Part shown: positions 1-9,949 of the stretch, one piece after another
Position numbering within the stretch: position 1 is the stretch's first letter
How the letters are laid out: every line of letters begins with the position of its first letter
Source of the DNA: Medicago truncatula
Lineage: Eukaryota > Streptophyta > Magnoliopsida > Fabales > Fabaceae
Assembly (NCBI RefSeq): GCF_003473485.1
Contig: NC_053045.1
Coordinates: forward strand, 31,594,494-31,658,493
DNA length: 64,000 nt
Direction: 5' to 3'
Translations under genes and position numbers: made by a program
Notes under the pieces: generated by a model
Told to the model about the DNA's origin: nothing
The model's database searches: none
Seen by the model: only the letters and a program-made list of their open reading frames with translations

Positions 1-340
1 ATTCTGGATTTTACCCCCCTATTTTCAAATTCGGAATTCCAGCCCCCGTATTTTACATTTTTCAGGATTTTACCCTCCCAACTAGATTTAAACATAATTA
101 TGTTGATGCGGCAGTATTGATGTGAATTTTAAAATATCATCTTAGTATCCTCCTAATTAATTTTATTTGAATGAAATATTATTTTATTATTTATTTTCTT
201 AATGAATTTTTTTTAATAATTTAAAAAAAAACTAAAAAAAATGCAGGAAATATAGAACAAAAATTCATAAAACTAGAAGAAATAACACTTACTTAAATTG
301 AAATGGGTGTCAAAATTGCCTTCATAAAATTACCCCCAAA
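1..340. other. AT-rich spacer, possible arm of an inverted-repeat element
   Basis: No gene is seen. The first 90 bases contain repeated 'ttttaccc(c)ccc' phrases like those in the arms of the inverted-repeat elements at 21.7, 31.2 and 61 kb. This may be one arm of such an element whose other arm lies left of the window. The remainder is low-complexity AT sequence. Confidence 0.35.
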
Positions 341-343
341 TTC

Positions 344-503
344 GGGTAGCATTTGGGTAACATAGAGTTGGGTGACATTGGTGACATTGACCAATCACAA
401 TGTCACAATGCTTGTGAAAGAGAGAGAAACACAAGCATTGTGGCATTGTGATTGGCCAATGTCACCAATGTCACCCAACTCTATGTCACCCAAATATTTT
501 CCC
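344..503. mobile_element. 160-bp MITE forming a near-perfect hairpin
   Basis: Two arms of about 65 bp (from 'catagagttggg' to 'caatgcttgtg' and its reverse complement) flank a short purine-rich loop (gaaagagagagaa) near 415-428. The flanks carry CCAAATTC at 336-343 and again at 504-511, which fits an 8-bp target-site duplication with element ends GGG...CCC. An 8-bp duplication suggests the hAT superfamily. The high arm identity suggests a fairly recent insertion. No coding capacity is present. Confidence 0.7.
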
Positions 504-1280
504 CCAAATTCATAATGAAAAGTAAAGAAAATTGTATTTTTTAGAGGAGGACACGCATCATTCACTTCAAAACACGCATCCTTAGAACTATTTAGGCCAG
601 GTCCACACATCCTTCACATCACCTTAGGGACGGATGCAGGGACAAACATGCATGGACTTGGCCCCCTCCCTCTTTCATTCACTATTCAAAACCAATCATC
701 ACATATTAATATATGGTCATACCAATAATATAATTAGTGTCCCACAAATGCAATGCAATACTTGGGCCCCTCCCTCTTTCATTCACTACTGGAGCTAATT
801 ATTAAGAGTAGTGATATATGTACAATCATTTGGAATAATTTTGAAGACAATTATCATTTTTTTTTTTATTGGTACAAAACAATAGAGAGAAAAAGGAAGA
901 AGGAGAAAAAAAATATATTATGAGTATGAAAAAGAAAGTTATTAAAAAGTTGTTTTACAAATATCATTTTTATATTTTTTTATCAATAAAAAGAGATTAA
1001 AAAAAAATTATCACCAAAGTATCACTGGTCTATCACATGAAAGGAAAAAGAGCATCTGGGTTGCAGGTTTTAGACTATGACATATGTCCACTACACAAGT
1101 AGTCAAGTCAGGGACCCACCCACCCCCACACAACTTTGTTGCACTTTGATGTACGAAAACGCGTCAATAATGTGTATGAAAATTGAAAGGAAGTAGTCCC
1201 CAGCCCCACACTCTGCTGCTGAACTTTCAAAGAAGTTGCACATAACATAGTTTATCAAGAGTAAAGTAGAGAAATGTGTT
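504..1280. other. Intergenic spacer upstream of the small secreted peptide gene
   Basis: No gene is seen. A 22-bp phrase (cccctccctctttcattcacta) occurs twice, at about 662-684 and 767-788. The rest is AT-rich with poly-A and poly-T runs. Confidence 0.5.
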
Positions 1281-1281
1281 C

Positions 1282-1287
1282 TATAAA
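1282..1287 (+). promoter_or_regulatory. TATA box of the small secreted peptide gene
   Basis: TATAAA lies 82 bp before the ATG at 1364, which is a suitable distance for a short plant 5' leader. Confidence 0.5.
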
Positions 1288-1363
1288 GCAAAGGTTAAGA
1301 CATTAGTCTCATCAATTTTTCTTCTACAATAAAACTTATTTTTACTTTCTCTTGCATATCAAA

Positions 1364-1702
1364 ATGTCCAAAGCCATGACCTTAGTGTTGCTCCTCCTCC
1401 TAGTTTTGTCTCTTTTCACTACGGTGCTTTCTGAAGAGGTTGAGACTCTTCCCGCCACTTACTCTCCTACCCATATTCACATGACATTGCCTTCCACCGG
1501 TAGACGCATGCTAGGGTTCGCCGGCGTTTTTGAGGAGGGTGTTGGAGCAACTGTAGAAAAGCATGGTGAAGAAATCGTAAAACACGCAAAAGATGCTGTA
1601 GACGTTGCTCAGGAAGTTTCCTCTTCTTACAATCCTACCAGTTCTTACCCTCTTGCCAGTTATATTATAACAGTTATAATGGTTTATGTACTTTATGCAT
1701 GA
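1364..1702 (+). CDS. Small secreted, possibly GPI-anchored, peptide
   Basis: Single-exon protein of 112 residues; I do not recognise the family. The ATG at 1364 is the first in frame. Residues 1-22 form a clear signal peptide (MSKAM, a run of Leu/Val, then TVLS before EEVE), so it should enter the secretory pathway. The middle has a basic RRML site near 48-50 followed by an amphipathic stretch (about residues 53-85) rich in Val, Glu, Lys and Ala. A Ser/Thr/Pro-Tyr segment follows. The last 15 or so residues (SYIITVIMVYVLYA) are hydrophobic and end at the stop, as in GPI-attachment signals or a tail anchor. A TATA box sits 82 bp upstream. The RR site could be a processing site for a mature peptide; that is inference. 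It could be a lineage-specific gene. Confidence 0.65.
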   Translation: MSKAMTLVLLLLLVLSLFTTVLSEEVETLPATYSPTHIHMTLPSTGRRMLGFAGVFEEGVGATVEKHGEEIVKHAKDAVDVAQEVSSSYNPTSSYPLASYIITVIMVYVLYA

Positions 1703-1975
1703 GAATAATTTTATTTGTTGATATCATTGTAGTGGATGGATCGTGGATTGGTGTATCAAATTGCCAACACTAGATTTTCTGCTGAATAATGGCAAATTTG
1801 TTAAGTTTAGTTAGATTTTATTACAGTTTGTTAAGTCTGTTGTCAATAAGTTTGTCGCTCTCTTGTAATATGTGGTCCTATATGTGCTAGTAAGCTATTG
1901 TAATAAAATTAGATTTGTCATGTTCATGGTAGTATCTGAAATCTTTGTTGCACAACTTTGAATTCATAAAATGTC

Positions 1976-2180
1976 TTTATTGTTGAAGCTACTTTACTTC
2001 GATTGCTTTTTCTTATCTCCATTGTATCATTTTTATTATGGCTTCAAAAATGTAATGAAGATTGTTATTCTATGGCATGAGATCGTTGCAACACCTGTGT
2101 CATCGATTAATAGTTCAGTGAACCCTAAAATTCCCCAAAGTACATTGTAGATGGATACTGTTGTTGAAATACAGCAATTA
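1976..2180 (+). mobile_element. Ty1/copia gag fossil, fragment in duplication unit 1
   Basis: A short relic that aligns with the longer relic at 2991-3515. It keeps the part corresponding to the later half of the copia Retrotran_gag_3 type domain. It is old, broken and heavily reduced, with several breaks. No LTRs are recognised nearby. Confidence 0.5.
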
Positions 2181-2594
2181 ACATCCATAATTTTCTGCAA
2201 TGATAACATTCAAAGTCTCAAAAAAAAAAATTGTGGACTATGGTAAAAGAAGCAGGACGATTTTAGTAGAATTGCAACAAGAATATGGCAGATTTATTAG
2301 CTATTTACCGCAATCTTGGAATTACATTGCAGTTTAAAAATTATGGTAAAGTTCTGTATAGAGTCAATATTCTGATCTTTTAAACTCAGGTTGGTCGAAA
2401 CAGGTCTCAGGTTATTTTAAAAATATACTAGTGCAAACCTAACAATTGGCCAATGAACACTTCTAATAACGAAATTATAGAATAGAAAGATTTTTTAAGT
2501 CAAGTATCATTAAATCCACCAAACTCAAACAAAAAGATCTCATTACTGATTCAAAAGCAACAAAAATAAAATACTATAAAATATCTAACTTTTC

Positions 2595-2912
2595 CTAAAG
2601 ATCCAAGCCCTTCTTTGGAGACTTTCCAACTTTTTTGGGAGACTTAGGTTCCTTAGCAGAAGCAGCTTTTTCGGCCTTCTTAGTTAAAAGAATACCACCA
2701 TGAGCAATTGTAACACCTACAAGTAGTTTCCCAAGTTCTTCATCATTCATAACAGCAAACAACAAATGCCTTGGAATAATTCTATTCTTCTTGTTATCAC
2801 GAGCTGCATTTCCAGCCAACTCAAGAACTTCAGCAGCAAGATATTCAAGAACTGCTGCCAGGTATACTGGAGCACCGGTTCCGACACGCTGAGCATATAT
2901 ACCCTTCTTCGA
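2595..2912 (-). pseudogene. 5'-truncated histone H2A copy
   Basis: Minus-strand reading matches the intact H2A at 3938-4375 from the '[16 protein letters not shown]' segment to the SPKK tail. The N-terminal tail and alpha-1 helix are missing; upstream of the match the sequence is unrelated, joining duplication unit 2. In the C-terminal docking region the PNIN motif is lost (HGG goes straight to ILLTKK), while KSPKK repeats remain. The frame is open to an upstream ATG at 2936, so a 113-residue product could be made in principle, but without the first helix it should not form a normal H2A-H2B dimer. It is most likely a pseudogene created by the local tandem duplication. Confidence 0.8.
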
Positions 2913-4262
2913 ATTAGTTTTTCGCTCTTGTAACATGTAGAACTATATGTGCTAGTATCAGTCGCTCTGTAATCTTTGTTGCACAAATTTGAATTCATAA
3001 ATTGTCTTTATTGTTGAACTACTCTACTTCGATTGCTTTCTCATATCTCCAATCCCCAATTTTTTACCTAGTTTACGACTCAATTGAATCAATTTTATAT
3101 CTTTTTCATTATGGCTTCAAAACGCTCGTCTAGCAGCTTGAACCATGGAGGATCCACCAACAGCAAGGTTATTAGAATCTTCGGAAAGTTCTATACCAAG
3201 TCAGTATTCTGGTTATATACAAAACGTTCAGAGCAACAGTCTAGGTACTGTAATTGCTTCTCTCCCCTTAAACCGGAGCAATTTATCATTCTTGATCGCG
3301 ATGCATTATGTTCCAAGAACAAAATCCACTTTATTAATGGCAGTTTGCCAAGACCATCTAATGAAGATCATGACTCCAAGACTGTTGCAACACCATGGTT
3401 ATGTCATGGATTAATAGTTCAGTGAACGCTAAAATTGACTGAAGCATGTTCTAGATGGATGCTGTTACTGAAATTCCCCAATGATTTGGTCACTGAACTA
3501 CAGAGTATTCTAAAACACTGCAGCACTAAAAAAAAAAATCACTGGCCTAGGCTAAAAAAATAGAGCTTATTAGCAAACTTCTAACAAAGGATATGGCATA
3601 CATTTTAACTATTTACCACAACGTAAGCTTGGGATTGAACTGCATTTTTGAAAATTGTGGTCAAGTTACATACAGAGCCATTGTTCTGATTTTTCAAACT
3701 CAGGTTGGTTCAAAGTTCAAACAGGTCTCAAGCTATTTATCAAAAATGTAAACAACTGAGCAATGAACTTTTAATGCGTAAATCTCTTCTATTAAATTCC
3801 TATCATAATATTAGAATATAAACTTAAAGAAATTGTAGAATAGAAACAATTTTGAAGTCCAATCTCATTAAATCCATCATATTCATAGACATAAAGTAGA
3901 GAAATACTAATTAAATTATCTAATTGTTCCTAGAGATCTAAGCCTTCTTTGGAGACTTTCCAGCTTTTTTGGGAGACTTAGGTTCCTTAGAAACAGCCTT
4001 TTCAGTCTTCTTAGGCAAAAGGATTGGGTTGATGTTTGGAAGAACACCACCATGAGCAATGGTAACACCATTAAGCAATTTACCAAGTTCTTCATCATTC
4101 CTAACAGCCAACAACACATGCCTTGGAATGATTCTATTCTTCTTGTTATCACGTGCTGCATTTCCAGCCAACTCAAGAACCTCAGCAGCGAGATATTCAA
4201 GAACTGCTGCTAGGTATACTGGAGCACCTGTGCCTACACGCTGAGCGTATCTTCCTTTCTTC
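2913..4262. repeat. Tandem segmental duplication, unit 2
   Basis: Partner of 1845-2912. It holds the longer copia gag relic, the H2A 3' flank, and the 3' part of the intact H2A gene. The length difference comes mostly from the longer gag relic in this unit. Confidence 0.7.
2991..3515 (+). mobile_element. Ty1/copia gag fossil
   Basis: Relic of the N-terminal gag region of a Ty1/copia LTR retrotransposon. Phrases such as SLPLNRSN and NKIHFINGSLPRPS are typical of the Retrotran_gag_3 domain. It is broken, with several breaks, and lacks LTRs, protease, integrase and reverse transcriptase. It predates the local H2A duplication, because a shorter copy lies in unit 1. Confidence 0.65.
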
Positions 4263-4375
4263 AAGTATCTACCGATTCTTCCCACTGGAAATTGAAGACC
4301 GGCTCTGATTGATCTTGTCACCGACTTCTTCCTTGGTTCTCCTCCCTTCCTTCCACCGGCTCCTTTCTTGTCCAT
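3938..4375 (-). CDS. Histone H2A (SPKK-tailed, H2A.W-like)
   Basis: Intronless gene for 145 residues. The protein forms the H2A-H2B dimer of the nucleosome. The histone fold runs from [17 protein letters not shown] through [21 protein letters not shown] to [18 protein letters not shown], followed by the docking motif LPNIN. The C-terminal extension carries two SPKK motifs (about residues 134-137 and 141-144), the minor-groove-binding signature of plant H2A.W and related long-tailed H2As. The N-terminus is basic ([12 protein letters not shown]). The start is the only ATG giving the full N-tail. The upstream region holds CCAAT, TATA and Type I (hexamer plus octamer) histone elements, implying S-phase expression. 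Whether it is a strict H2A.W or a canonical long-tailed legume H2A needs phylogeny. Confidence 0.95.
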   Translation of the reverse strand: MDKKGAGGRKGGEPRKKSVTRSIRAGLQFPVGRIGRYLKKGRYAQRVGTGAPVYLAAVLEYLAAEVLELAGNAARDNKKNRIIPRHVLLAVRNDEELGKLLNGVTIAHGGVLPNINPILLPKKTEKAVSKEPKSPKKAGKSPKKA

Positions 4376-4468
4376 TTTGAACTGAGATTTTGAGAGAAAG
4401 AAATTTGAATGCGAAGAAGGTTTGAATTGAGAATTTGATGAATGAATTTTTGGGACGATGCGGTGGGA

Positions 4469-4534
4469 TTAATATATGAGAAGGTTCTCACGTTTCTATT
4501 GGCTGGTGAGATTTGTTGCGGATCGATGACGTGG
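4469..4534 (-). promoter_or_regulatory. Proximal H2A promoter: TATA, CCAAT, Type I element
   Basis: Read on the minus strand: CCACGTCATCGATCCGCA (4517-4534) is a Type I histone element, i.e. the hexamer ACGTCA fused to the octamer-like GATCCGC. A CCAAT box follows (reverse of attgg, 4498-4502), then a TATA-like CATATATTAAT (about 4470-4479). The order and spacing are typical of plant core-histone genes. Confidence 0.8.
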
Positions 4535-4612
4535 AATTGTTTTAATCCGTTAATTACATGGCATCGAGATATGAAGATGGACGGGGAGGATCGTGATTTG
4601 AAAAAACAATGA

Positions 4613-4706
4613 TGCGGATCGATGAGCTGGACTTGTGATTAACATATAAGACGTTTTTCTCGTGTTTCTATTGGCTGATTAGGTTCCTTGCGGATCGGTG
4701 ACGTGG
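4613..4706 (-). promoter_or_regulatory. Repeated distal H2A promoter module
   Basis: A second copy of the promoter module lies about 170 bp further upstream. It has a Type I element CCACGTCACCGATCCGCA (4689-4706), a CCAAT box (about 4669-4673) and a TATA-like 'catataag' (about 4642-4649). A degenerate Type I site (tgcggatcgatgagctgg) lies at 4613-4630. A partial third repeat of the 'gattaacatatgaga' phrase follows at 4725-4740. The repetition is visible directly in the sequence. Confidence 0.7.
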
Positions 4707-5047
4707 ACTTGTTTTATGCGGTGTGATTAACATATGAGATTTCGGATGCACATTTTCCCTTTTTTTTTTTTTTTTCCCTGTTCACTCTTAATAAATAACT
4801 ATGCATTGTGCCAAACAAAATAAAATAAATTGCCATGCAAAAAATAGATTAATGAAGAAAATATAAATAATATGAAAATAAGTATATATATTGGTAATTA
4901 CACGTTCAAAATCAATATTAATCAACATCATCCAAACAATATTTTTATACAAAAATCACTTTTGCAGTACATTTAAACAAACATTTTAAGAATTAGAATA
5001 GTTCAAAAAAACTAATTATTGATGTCACGATAATAAAAAAGTTAAAA

Positions 5048-5184
5048 GTCCCCATGAACTTAGCTTATTTGGTAAGGGATAATGCACAATATGTGCAGGG
5101 GTTGGGGTTCGAACCCCGAACACCCCACTTATTCATTTTAAGGTGGATTTTTCAAAATCACTAGACTATTTGACCAAAAAAAAA
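5048..5184 (+). mobile_element. tRNA-derived SINE
   Basis: The sequence starts 'tccccatgaacttagctta.ttggta', which is tRNA-like with a box-A region. It continues with a box B (ggggttcgaacccc) near 5102-5115, then 'caccccacttattcattttaaggtgg', and ends 'ctatttgacc' plus a poly-A run. This arrangement matches an abundant legume SINE. It probably spans an RNA polymerase III promoter but no gene. Confidence 0.65.
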
Positions 5185-5506
5185 TTAAAAAATAATCGTT
5201 CATTAATCGATTGTTTAAGTGTGTACACTTTTTTTTTTTAAGAGAAATTGTGTACACTCAATTCGTGTAAATAAGAAAACCCGAGAAATATAGTCCAAGT
5301 ATTTTTGAAATAGGTATGGTCTATGTTTTTGGAATGGCATTTATTTTTTCAAATTAGCAATTAGAAATCACATTGAGCTAGAATCTTAGTTTTCAAGCTT
5401 CTTCATTTTCACGGTGGGCACGCTTTGAGCCGTGTGTTTGGCTGCTCCACCGCCAAATCAAACACTCACATAGTCTAAGTTATTGACCATCGATTATAGT
5501 TAGGGA

Positions 5507-6210
5507 TGTTCAAAACTGAACCAAATAAAAAGAAAAATCGCAAACCGAATCAATCCAAACCAAAATCGCAAAAAACTGCATTTGATTTGGATGTATTCGG
5601 ATCATTTTTTTACTCAACCGCATGGTTTGGTTCAGTTTGCAGTTTTGATTTTACCAACCGAACCAAACCAAATCAAATCGCAATATAAGAAAAACATTAA
5701 TTAAATACATATCATCTAGACCAATACTCATTGAGATTCAATGAAACTTTAATAAAATGAAATATTATTTTGTTATGTTAAGTTTCTTCTTTGTTTTATC
5801 TATCAAAAATGTATTTATGTGCTACTTGAACTCTTAGAAAATTATTAAAATTTTAGTTTTTTGAATTTTTTACAAAATAGGATTATTTTTTGTCCACGTT
5901 TTAATTTGTTCTACGTAGTTGGGAACATTGGTAGATAGAAATAAAATTATAATGTTTGATGAAATTTAAAACATTGTTAAAAATATGTTCTGTTTTTACT
6001 TTTTAATTTGATTTTAACGTTGAAAACAAAAAAGAAATATTGTCCAAAAAAACCGCAACAATCGATCCAATCCAAACCGCATTGGTTTGGTGTGGATTAT
6101 ATTTTAAAAGTTAACCGAACCAAACCAAACCGCATACTTATTTATCTTGCAGTTCGGATGACTTTTAACCTCAAAACCGAACTAAACTGCACCGCAAACA
6201 CTAACAAAAG
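5507..6210. mobile_element. Non-autonomous element rich in AACCGAACC runs
   Basis: Both ends are dense in 'aaccgaaccaaacc'-type runs (5510-5690 and 6050-6200), the left end beginning 'tagggatgttcaaaactgaacc'. The middle is AT-rich. This resembles the common plant hAT-type miniature elements with 'GGTTCGGTTTTG' subterminal repeats. No clean target-site duplication is readable. ORFs inside are translations of the repeats only. Confidence 0.5.
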
Positions 6211-7854
6211 CAATTGTAAAAGTAGCACAAAAAATTGGTCTCCTCCACTTTTCTCGTAGCCTAATTCAATTACCGACAAAAAATAATATACAAATTAGTC
6301 CATAAAATTTTAATACAAGAACAAATGAGCTTCTGTTAATTTTGACTCGCTAAAAATCAAGTACATGTTTTGATTGGAGTGATTCTAATAAAATCACGTA
6401 ATGTCATCATGGTTTTAACAAAAATTACACCTTAAAAGCTTCAACAAAATCACAGTATCATTTTTATTTTGTCAAACTCAATGTGATTTCAAAGATGAAT
6501 TAAGTAGACAAATCACATATGCTTGATCCAAAAAAGTTGAATTTCTTAGCAAAGGGGCTTCTTCCTTCACTCCTGAATTTTCTTTTTGTCTTTTTTGAAT
6601 AAGCAAAATGTATTCATACAAACCTAATCCAAGACAAGAAGTACAAAGACTAGATCACCAAAGCAGCAACATTTCAAAGTTTCTACATGTGCAGGAAAAA
6701 CCATACCTATAACATCGACACTGTACAAAATACTAAGCCTGGTAATAGAGGCGCCCAAAACTAAACAGATAAGTGACAACTCTTGAAATTTTACACTGTA
6801 TGGTAGAATCTTCATTGTCATCTTTTTATTTAGCACCAACAAACAAAGCAAAATATAGTGTGGCGGAAGCAGCTAGCTCTTGAATTTGAGTCTGCTAGTT
6901 GGAGGGTCAATCCCTCTGATCAAATACTTCCTTCGTGCATGACTACCACAATGATTCTTTATCTCAATGTACTCTAGAAATCTATTGCCTATTAGAGAGA
7001 CATATACAAATAGAGTATCAATTTCTCACTTCTTTAGGTCAATAATTAATTAATAGTAATTTAACAAGAAAATAGTTGATGTAAAACCAAAAATTTATGT
7101 AATTTAATTAAGTCTATTCTACACAAACTGGTGAGGTTTGCTCTTAATGTGTATAAGCATCAGTCTTGTTCATTTCTGATCATCATAAGGCAGAATTACA
7201 GCAAACACATCCATGATTTTCTGCAACAGTTTGATATATTACAGCAAGCATAATGCCAATTCCATACACTTACCATTAAAATGAAAAACTTGGTGAAGAT
7301 AATTTTCTGCAATGTTTCGGAATAAATTGTAGAAAACTCTGAATATTTATGACAGAGAAAACTCTAATTAAGTCTTAACTTGTGCTAAAGTTCTATACAT
7401 ACTCAGGTTAACAAGCTTCTCATTTTTCATGCTTTTTCAAAAAAAACATATGCAAGTGCACAACTGACTTTGGCTATTGAACATTTTAAATATAATTCCC
7501 TTCTACTCAATCACTACAAAAATTAAGAGCTCGGGAAGCATAGCACTGAATTATGTCAATCATTCTTAAGCAGCTATGATAAATCCAATAATATTAATTT
7601 TTTGTTAAGAATAAGTGTTCAGTCTTGGCTAACTCTGGTTCATAGATTCCTTCAAATATATTGTGCAAGACACATTTTCAAATCATAATTTTCATTAATT
7701 CCAGCATTATAATACACAAGGGGGATCGAGTAGATCCCATTAGTTCATAACAGCTTTGAAAAGGTAAAATTTAAAGAATTTAAAAGTCTAATGGTGCTTA
7801 AACTAACAATCCAGTAAACAAGAACTCCAAAACAGCGACGACATAGTTTCAAGT
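6211..7854. other. Spacer downstream of truncated H2B
   Basis: AT-rich spacer. No gene, tRNA or clear element is seen. Around 7199-7230 the phrase 'acagcaaacacatccatgattttctgcaa' resembles 2172-2200 in the H2A spacer, a possible faint relic shared between the two histone flanks. Confidence 0.4.
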
Positions 7855-8010
7855 TTAAGAACTTGTAAACTTGGCCAATTCACCGGGCAGAACAAGCCTG
7901 ACTGCGGTCTGAATTTCCCTTGAAGTGATTGTTGGCTTCTTGTTGTAGCGAGCAAGTCTGGAGTATTCTTGAGCGAGCTTCTCAAAGATATCGTTGATGA
8001 AATGATTCAT
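7855..8010 (-). pseudogene. Truncated histone H2B copy (51-codon ORF)
   Basis: Minus-strand frame starting at ATG 8010 reads [19 protein letters not shown], then continues through [21 protein letters not shown] to FTSS and a stop. It matches residues from alpha-2 onward of the intact H2B at 9459-9905. The N-terminal tail, alpha-1 and loop 1 are absent. An in-frame deletion removes the [11 protein letters not shown] segment (alpha-C helix), joining ELAK to FTSS. The remaining frame has no internal stop, and it ends in the same FTSS tail. Its position downstream of the intact gene mirrors the truncated H2A. It is probably a pseudogene from a local duplication. Confidence 0.8.
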
Positions 8011-8389
8011 GATTAGGGTGCTTTGATCATCTTCTATTAGAAGCGGTAGTTTCAGACATTGGTCTTGATGCTGTCTTAGATGAACAGCCAGCGAGCTTAT
8101 TGTTTGTAGAAGCTGTATTGCGGAATTTCGCCTGGTGTGGTGTGTGTGGCTAGTGGCTACCTTACAGAGTATGAGTCAGTTTTGTGTCTAAAGAATATAG
8201 CTAGTGCTGCGAAGTCTTGGAAGAAACCAATTTTTTCATTTTGCTTCGCTTCAGCCGTTCAGCGGAAATATCGTGGGATACATATTGTTTCTACAATTTT
8301 AATCCTTGTAAACTTTATTTGGCTATGGTGTTGTAGATTTATTCGTATGATGTGATCTTGGAGCCGTTGTTTGGTTTGTGGGTCGTCGG

Positions 8390-8720
8390 TGAGCAGAGAC
8401 ATTTTAGGAGATTGATGAATGGCTACACTAGACCTGAGAAAGAACTTAAATGATTTCCACCCTCTTCTGAAAACGCCATGCTAAATCCTAACCAATTTGC
8501 TTTTACGTACCAAACTCTTGAGGAAAAAACAGACATTCAAAACTAGGTGATCAACGGATTTCCCCTCACCATAACCAACCACTAACGCAAACTTGATCAT
8601 TACTATCCATAATCCCCCACCTCGCAAAATTAGCTCTGGGTGGAACTTTTTTAAGATCGTTCCCCCTTTGCAATATAGAATTAAATTTAAACAATATGTT
8701 GATATATCCTTGAGCTGGAT
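8390..8720 (-). mobile_element. LINE fragment (zf-RVT end of ORF2)
   Basis: Minus-strand translation gives FARWGIMDSNDQVCVSG, and after a frame change GEGKSVDHLVLNVCFF. This fits the plant L1-type LINE zinc-binding zf-RVT domain that follows reverse transcriptase (a C..C..H..C pattern with the 'SVDHLxLxC' phrase). Reverse transcriptase and endonuclease are absent. The piece is short and decayed, with stops and at least one frameshift. Confidence 0.55.
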
Positions 8721-9458
8721 ATAGAATCAACACAGCATGTGATTCTCTCTCTGGCTCACCTCTGAACTATCGTGTGTGAATGTTAAGATGGTATGTGCTT
8801 AAAAGACAGTATATAAGCTTGTGCTTTTAATGAGAAAAAAACTACATTTACAAATCCAGTTTTAAAAATACCAAGTTACACAGACAGATAGAAATTTTCA
8901 AAGTTCTAATATTAAGAAATAAAAATTTGTCCATCAAACTCAACAATTGTTAGGCAATTAAAGGTTAATTCTTATAACACAATATGAACAATTATAAATC
9001 TTTACAATATACACAGATTCTGTAAAATTTATTCATAGATTACAATCAATTACAACCAGCTGGTTTTCAAACAAAAAATTACAACCTAATTGTCTTGCTT
9101 CATCCATGACGCAAGCAAACTAAGTTAATGTGAACAGTCAGATTTCTCATCATAAGCACACGATATCTAGATATATAATTGAATCAGAGCAAACTAAGCT
9201 GTGTAACAGTTTTTACGGTTAACAAAATTCCAGAACTCATGCTTTCTGATAAAATTTAAACAGATGCACCAACAACCAAATTGAACAATACAAACATTTT
9301 CAAAGCCATATATCATTAATTTCATCAATATGATACAAAAAAGAACCAGCCCATCCTATTAGTTCATTACAACTTTAAAAAAAGCAAATAACAAACTACA
9401 AATTAAAAATATCTAACGATTCTTGAGCACAACAAAGGCCACCGATTTTCTCTCAGAT
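8721..9458. other. 3' flank of H2B
   Basis: AT-rich sequence with no gene. The segment near 9352-9385 ('cctattagttcattacaacttt') is similar to 7735-7765 beside the truncated H2B. This supports the idea that the 3' flank was duplicated together with the H2B tail. Confidence 0.45.
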
Positions 9459-9905
9459 CTAAGAACTAGTAAACTTGGTCACAGCCTTGGTGCCTTCAGA
9501 AACAGCATGCTTGGCCAATTCACCAGGAAGAACAAGTCTGACTGCAGTCTGAATTTCCCTTGAAGTGATTGTTGGCTTCTTGTTGTAACGAGCAAGTCTG
9601 GATGATTCTTGAGCAAGCTTCTCGAAGATATCATTGATGAAACTGTTCATGATACCCATGGCCTTGCTTGAGATACCAATGTCTGGGTGAACTTGTTTCA
9701 GAACTTTGAAGATGTAGATCTTGTATGTTTCTACATTCTTCTTGCTTCTCTTCTTCTTCTTCTCTCCGGCTGCGGAGCCACCTTCCTTAGGAAGCTTCTT
9801 TCCAGCCTTTGGCTTCTTCTCTGCTGGAGCTTTCTCGGCAACGGTGGACTTCTTCTCCTCAGCGGGTTTCTTCTCCGCTGGCTTCTTCTCTCCCTTTGGC
9901 GCCAT
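9459..9905 (-). CDS. Histone H2B
   Basis: Intronless gene for 148 residues, a typical plant H2B length. The N-tail is Lys/Ala/Pro-rich with repeated [11 protein letters not shown] units (residues 1-50) and a KKKKRSKK basic patch. The histone fold runs from [22 protein letters not shown] through [20 protein letters not shown] to [21 protein letters not shown]. The C-terminal helix [13 protein letters not shown] contains the conserved Lys that is monoubiquitinated in plant H2B (family knowledge). It partners H2A in the nucleosome; an H2A gene lies 5 kb away in the same orientation. The start is set by [13 protein letters not shown], the usual H2B N-terminus. Confidence 0.97.
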   Translation of the reverse strand: MAPKGEKKPAEKKPAEEKKSTVAEKAPAEKKPKAGKKLPKEGGSAAGEKKKKRSKKNVETYKIYIFKVLKQVHPDIGISSKAMGIMNSFINDIFEKLAQESSRLARYNKKPTITSREIQTAVRLVLPGELAKHAVSEGTKAVTKFTSS

Positions 9906-9949
9906 TGAATTGAATCAGAGAAATTGAGAAACTGAAACTTTGGAAATAG

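Larger units (their letters stand above)
1845..2912. repeat. Tandem segmental duplication, unit 1
   Basis: This unit matches 2913-4262 in the same order and orientation: a 'tcgctcttgtaa.atgt' start, a copia gag trace, a shared spacer (for example 'aactcaggttggt', 'caggtctca'), and the 3' part of H2A. It ends inside H2A at the 'TTGAAGAAAGG' position, which explains the 5' truncation of the H2A copy here. Divergence is moderate, with many indels. Confidence 0.7.

Noticed and set aside
395-610. 71-codon minus-strand ORF
   Set aside because: It runs through the hairpin MITE at 344-503 and has no recognisable features.
3084-3425. A possible Ser-rich host gene
   Set aside because: The phrases match copia gag, and a shorter copy sits in the neighbouring duplication unit, so it is an old element relic.
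5506-6259. ORFs with repeated NRTKPNQ-type sequence
   Set aside because: They are translations of the AACCGAACC repeat, not proteins.
9687-9927. Plus-strand ORFs rich in Leu, Phe and Ser
   Set aside because: They are the antisense of the H2B lysine-rich tail.
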